From an uncultured Clostridia bacterium (GTDB taxonomy: Bacteria; Bacillota_A; Clostridia; Christensenellales; Aristaeellaceae), in assembly GCA_934645275.1 (NCBI GenBank), contig CAKUDW010000065.1:1-9321 (forward strand): DNA of 9,321 bases, written 5' to 3'. The translations under genes were made by a program, and so were the position numbers. The notes under the pieces were generated by a model. The model worked only from the letters and a program-made list of their open reading frames with translations, searched no databases and was not told where the DNA came from. Shown in pieces: positions 5,759 to 9,321 of this stretch (position 1 is the first letter of the stretch; the number at the start of each line of letters is the position of its first letter).

Positions 5759-8700
5759 ATGGCTGAACTTTGGAAAGAATTGATTGCGCGGGATGCACCC
5801 GATTTATTGGATGCGCTCGCGCTTGCGCGCGTCTCCATATCCAAGCGCACGGGCGAAATGTCCGTGCAGTTTAATTCTGCCCGCTTACTGCGCCGAAAGG
5901 ACCGTAAGCGGCTGGAGGACACCTTGCAGGCTGCCTTTCCAACCTCGGGCCTGAAGGTCGCGCTGCGCTATCCGGAGCTTCAGCAGCGCGTGAGCGAAAA
6001 TATCAGCATTGCCACACCGCTGCTGAAGGAACTGCTCGCGCATGAGCGTCCCGGCGCGGTACATTTTCTGGACTGGCAGGGTGGCGCGTGGCAGTTGGCG
6101 GACGGGCAGCTTTCGCTGTACGTAGCCAGCGGTGAGGGCGCGGAGTATCTGCGGGCTCGCGGTGTAGACCGCCTGCTGGAAGGTTACCTGAAGGAACTAT
6201 TCGGCATCAACGCCTCTGTACGCGTGAAGGTAACTGGCGACGATGAAAAACGCATCCGCGAAATCAACGCGGCACGCGCGCGTGAAGCGGAGATGCTGGC
6301 GCTGGATACGGCCAGGAATCTGGAACCTGAAAAGAAAAAAGCGCCCTCGAGCGACGCGATCTATGGCAAACCGATTCACGATCCCGTGATCGAAATGAAA
6401 GAAATTACCGAGGATATCGGCCGCATGACGGTGCGCGGCGAGGTATCCGGCTTTGAGCTGCGCGAAGCAAAGAATGGTCAGACAAAGATCATCAGCTTCA
6501 CCATGTCCGACAACACCTCATCCATCAATTGCAAGCTGTTTCTGGGCAGCCGCCGCGGTGGCGACGACAATGCCAAATCCGTTCAGGCGCAGGCGGACGC
6601 ACTGTGCGCTGTGCTGAAGGACGGCAGCTGGATTACTGCGCGCGGCAGCTACCGCTATGACGAATTCAAGCATGAAATGGTAATGATGGTCACAGACATC
6701 GCCCCTGCGGAAAAACCTGTGCGCCGTGACTTGAGCCCTGAAAAGCGCGTGGAGCTGCACTTGCACACCTCTTTCAGTACAATGGACGCTTGCGCTTCCC
6801 CCACTGATTTGATCAAGCAGGCCGCAAAATGGGGCCACAAAGCCATCGCCATCACTGATCACGGCGTCGTTCAGGCTTTTCCAGAGGCTTTCGGCGCGGC
6901 CAAGAAAGCAGGCATCAAACTGATTCCCGGCTGCGAAGGCTATCTGATTGACGACGACGCCAGCATTGTGGACGGCGGCGCGGACATAAGCCTCGACGAT
7001 GCAATCTACGTCGTACTGGATGTGGAAACGACGGGACTTAACACGCACACCGACGAAATCATCGAAATCGGTGCGGTACGCATCGAAAACGGCGTAGAAG
7101 TGGCCGAGTTTTCAGAGTTGATCGACCCTGGCCGCAGCGTGCCCGAGCGCGTAGCCGAGATTACCGGCATTACTTCAAGCATGCTGCGCGGCAAGCCGAA
7201 ACTGATGGACGTGATGCCCGCATTCGCCGAATTCTGCCGCGGCGCGGTGTTGGTAGCGCACAATGCCTCCTTTGACATTGCCTTCTTCCGACGCGCTTTT
7301 CGCGCGGCTGGCATACCTTTCAATTACCCCGTACTGGATACGTTGGCGCTGGTACGCAACCAGTTTCCCAACTTTAAAAACCATAAGCTTGGCAACGTAT
7401 GCAAGCAGTTGGGCATATCGCTGGCGAACGCGCACCGCGCCGTACACGACGCGCGCGCTACAAGCCTGGTATTGCTTAAAACGCTTGAAGAGCTGCGCGC
7501 GCAAAAGTGCATTCAGTTGTTGCCCGAAATCAACACCTGCTACCAAACCGATGCCGGCAAACAGGCCTACCATATCATCCTGCTGGCATACACGCAGAAG
7601 GGCATGGAAAACCTCTATCGCCTGATCAGCGAGGGCCATCTGCACTATTTCCACCGCACGCCGCGCATTCCCCGCAGCCTGATTCAGAAATATCGCGAGG
7701 GACTGATCATCGGCAGCGCGTGTGAGGCGGGCGAACTGTTCCGCGCGGTACTCGACGGTCGGGACGACAGAACGCTTAAAAGAATCGCTGATTTTTACGA
7801 TTATCTCGAAATTCAGCCCATAGGCAACAACGAATTTCTCAAGCGCGAGGGCACCGTTGCGGACGACGAAGGGCTGCGCGCACTGAACAGGCGCATCGTA
7901 CAGCTCGGTGAGGAATTGAACAAACCTGTGTGCGCCACTGGCGACGTACACTTCAAAGAACCCAACGACGGCGTGTTCCGTGCGATTCTAATGGCCAGCA
8001 AGGGCTTTGAGGACGCTGATTTTCAGCCGCCGCTGTATTTCCGTACAACGGACGACATGCTGGAAGAATTTGCCTATCTGGGCCCGGAAACCGCGCGACG
8101 CGTGGTCATCGAAAACCCAAATGCCATTGCCGACCGCGTGGGCGAGCTGCACGTGTTTCTGCCGCACCCGGAAGGCAAGGAAACCTTCCAGCCCTACTGG
8201 CCCGAGGCTGAACACGAGCTGCGCGCGTTGACGGTCAACCGCGCCGTTGAGATTTACGGCGACCCGCTACCAGAAATCGTGCAGAAGCGCATCGACAAGG
8301 AGCTCGGCGCTATCATCGGCTACGGCTTTTCCACGCTGTACATGATCGCCGTAAAGCTGGTTGCCAAGTCGCTGTCGGACGGCTACATCGTCGGCAGCCG
8401 CGGTTCGGTCGGCTCGTCGTTTGTAGCGTTCCTCTCCGGCATCACGGAGGTCAATTCACTTCCGGCACACTATGTGTGCCCCAAGTGCAAGCATCACGAA
8501 TTCAACGTGCCCGCAGAATATGCCACCGGCATCGACTTGCCGCCCAAGAAGTGCCCCGAATGTGGAACAGACATGGGTCGCGACGGCTTCAACATTCCCT
8601 TCGAGGTCTTTCTGGGCTTCAAGGGCAACAAGGTACCTGATATCGACCTGAACTTTTCCGGCGAATATCAACCTGTGGCGCACAACTACATCAAGGAACT

Positions 8701-9321
8701 CTTTGGCGCGGAATTTTGTTTCCGTGCAGGCACGATTGGCACCGTGGCCGAAAAGACGGCCTACGGCTACGTGCTCAAATATGCTGAGGAGCGCGGGCTA
8801 ACGCTGAGCAACGCAGAAAAGCAGCGCCTGGCCAACGGTATTACCGGCGTTGCGCGCACCACCGGCCAACATCCGGCGGGCATGGTGGTGCTGCCAAAGG
8901 AATACTCCATATTCCAGTTCACGCCAATACAGCACCCTGCCAACGATATGACCACCGACACCATCACCACCCACTTCGACTTTTCATCCATGCACGACGT
9001 ATTGGTGAAGCTGGACGTGCTGGGCCACGATGACCCGACCATGCTGCGCAAGCTGCAGGATCTAACCGGCATACCACCGCAGAAGGTGCCGCTGCATGAC
9101 CCGGAGGTATTCGGCAAAATCATATCCCTGTTTTCCGGCACGGAAGCGTTGGGCATCATGCCTGAAGAGCTGGGCGTATCCAAAACGGGCACGCTGGGTG
9201 TGCCGGAATTTGGCACGAAATTCGTGCGCGGCATGCTGGAGGACACCAAGCCCACCTCCATGGAGGAGCTGATCCGCATATCCGGCCTTTCCCACGGCAC
9301 GGACGTGTGGCTGGGCAACGC
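5759..9321 (+). CDS. polC: DNA polymerase III alpha subunit, Gram-positive PolC type (3' end outside window)
   Basis: PolC is the replicative polymerase of Firmicutes, with its own proofreading exonuclease. The frame is open from the ATG at 5759 (GAGGA at 5746-5750) to the window edge: 1187 codons plus two bases of an expected 1430 or so. Domain order: an N-terminal domain (1-185); a charged linker (186-205); an OB fold (about 215-310); the PHP domain starting HLHTSFS (334-340) with TDHG (366-369) and Glu393; a DEDD exonuclease inserted into PHP (DVETTG at 421-426, HD at 563-564); PHP resuming with TGDVH (727-731); and the polymerase core with GSRGSVGSS (879-887). A zinc site is formed by Cys907, Cys910, Cys932 and Cys935. 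Catalytic aspartates are Asp961 and Asp963 (PDIDLNFSGE) and Asp1086 (KLDVLGHDDP), with spacing equal to that in Geobacillus PolC. No frameshift was seen. The missing part is the end of the fingers and the C-terminal region. Confidence 0.98.
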   Translation, partial: MAELWKELIARDAPDLLDALALARVSISKRTGEMSVQFNSARLLRRKDRKRLEDTLQAAFPTSGLKVALRYPELQQRVSENISIATPLLKELLAHERPGAVHFLDWQGGAWQLADGQLSLYVASGEGAEYLRARGVDRLLEGYLKELFGINASVRVKVTGDDEKRIREINAARAREAEMLALDTARNLEPEKKKAPSSDAIYGKPIHDPVIEMKEITEDIGRMTVRGEVSGFELREAKNGQTKIISFTMSDNTSSINCKLFLGSRRGGDDNAKSVQAQADALCAVLKDGSWITARGSYRYDEFKHEMVMMVTDIAPAEKPVRRDLSPEKRVELHLHTSFSTMDACASPTDLIKQAAKWGHKAIAITDHGVVQAFPEAFGAAKKAGIKLIPGCEGYLIDDDASIVDGGADISLDDAIYVVLDVETTGLNTHTDEIIEIGAVRIENGVEVAEFSELIDPGRSVPERVAEITGITSSMLRGKPKLMDVMPAFAEFCRGAVLVAHNASFDIAFFRRAFRAAGIPFNYPVLDTLALVRNQFPNFKNHKLGNVCKQLGISLANAHRAVHDARATSLVLLKTLEELRAQKCIQLLPEINTCYQTDAGKQAYHIILLAYTQKGMENLYRLISEGHLHYFHRTPRIPRSLIQKYREGLIIGSACEAGELFRAVLDGRDDRTLKRIADFYDYLEIQPIGNNEFLKREGTVADDEGLRALNRRIVQLGEELNKPVCATGDVHFKEPNDGVFRAILMASKGFEDADFQPPLYFRTTDDMLEEFAYLGPETARRVVIENPNAIADRVGELHVFLPHPEGKETFQPYWPEAEHELRALTVNRAVEIYGDPLPEIVQKRIDKELGAIIGYGFSTLYMIAVKLVAKSLSDGYIVGSRGSVGSSFVAFLSGITEVNSLPAHYVCPKCKHHEFNVPAEYATGIDLPPKKCPECGTDMGRDGFNIPFEVFLGFKGNKVPDIDLNFSGEYQPVAHNYIKELFGAEFCFRAGTIGTVAEKTAYGYVLKYAEERGLTLSNAEKQRLANGITGVARTTGQHPAGMVVLPKEYSIFQFTPIQHPANDMTTDTITTHFDFSSMHDVLVKLDVLGHDDPTMLRKLQDLTGIPPQKVPLHDPEVFGKIISLFSGTEALGIMPEELGVSKTGTLGVPEFGTKFVRGMLEDTKPTSMEELIRISGLSHGTDVWLGN

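Noticed and set aside
7019..7490. Exonuclease domain as a separate gene or insertion within polC
   Set aside because: An exonuclease inserted into the PHP domain is the normal PolC architecture, and the reading frame runs through without interruption.
7175..7951. 258-codon minus-strand frame opposite polC
   Set aside because: It lies inside the PolC exonuclease and PHP coding region, which is continuous and motif-complete on the plus strand.
1..9321. Mobile elements, CRISPR arrays, defence or toxin systems
   Set aside because: All coding space is filled by recognisable housekeeping genes. No transposase, array-like repeats, attachment sites or tRNAs were seen.

Overview
This window looks like a housekeeping operon from a low-GC-type Gram-positive lineage (Firmicutes/Bacillota), most likely class Clostridia. 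The best evidence is the PolC-type DNA polymerase III at the right end (OB fold, PHP domain with inserted exonuclease, and zinc-binding polymerase core) and the gene order frr-uppS-cdsA-dxr-rseP-ispG-polC. The DNA is fairly GC-rich by eye (in the high fifties percent), so a GC-richer Clostridia family (for example Oscillospirales- or Christensenellales-like) is a reasonable but unproven guess. All genes are on the + strand, and no mobile element, CRISPR array, tRNA or rRNA was seen.

Layout. Positions 1-303 carry the C-terminal part of ribosome recycling factor (frr). Positions 304-636 are a 333-base gap with no convincing gene but strong dyad symmetry: a 9-bp hairpin at 371-395 and a two-armed fold across 444-593, followed by an AT-rich stretch and the uppS ribosome binding site. 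From 637 to 4557, uppS, cdsA, dxr and rseP are packed almost end to end (gaps of 4 and 3 bases, then a 7-base overlap). A 137-base gap (4558-4694) holds an extended -10-like promoter candidate. ispG follows (4695-5747), then polC after an 11-base gap (5759 to the window end, cut at about residue 1187 of an expected 1430 or so).

How the genes work together. Dxr and IspG are two steps of the methylerythritol phosphate (MEP) route to isoprenoid precursors. UppS condenses those precursors into undecaprenyl diphosphate, the lipid carrier for cell-wall synthesis. CdsA makes CDP-diacylglycerol, the hub of phospholipid synthesis. RseP is an intramembrane site-2 protease. frr and polC tie this envelope block to translation and replication. 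The arrangement resembles the classical Firmicutes cluster, with ispG in the slot where Bacillus carries proS.

I see no novel system. The most interesting unexplained piece is the structured frr-uppS intergenic region. A Ser-to-Cys change in the Dxr phosphate-binding motif is a smaller curiosity.
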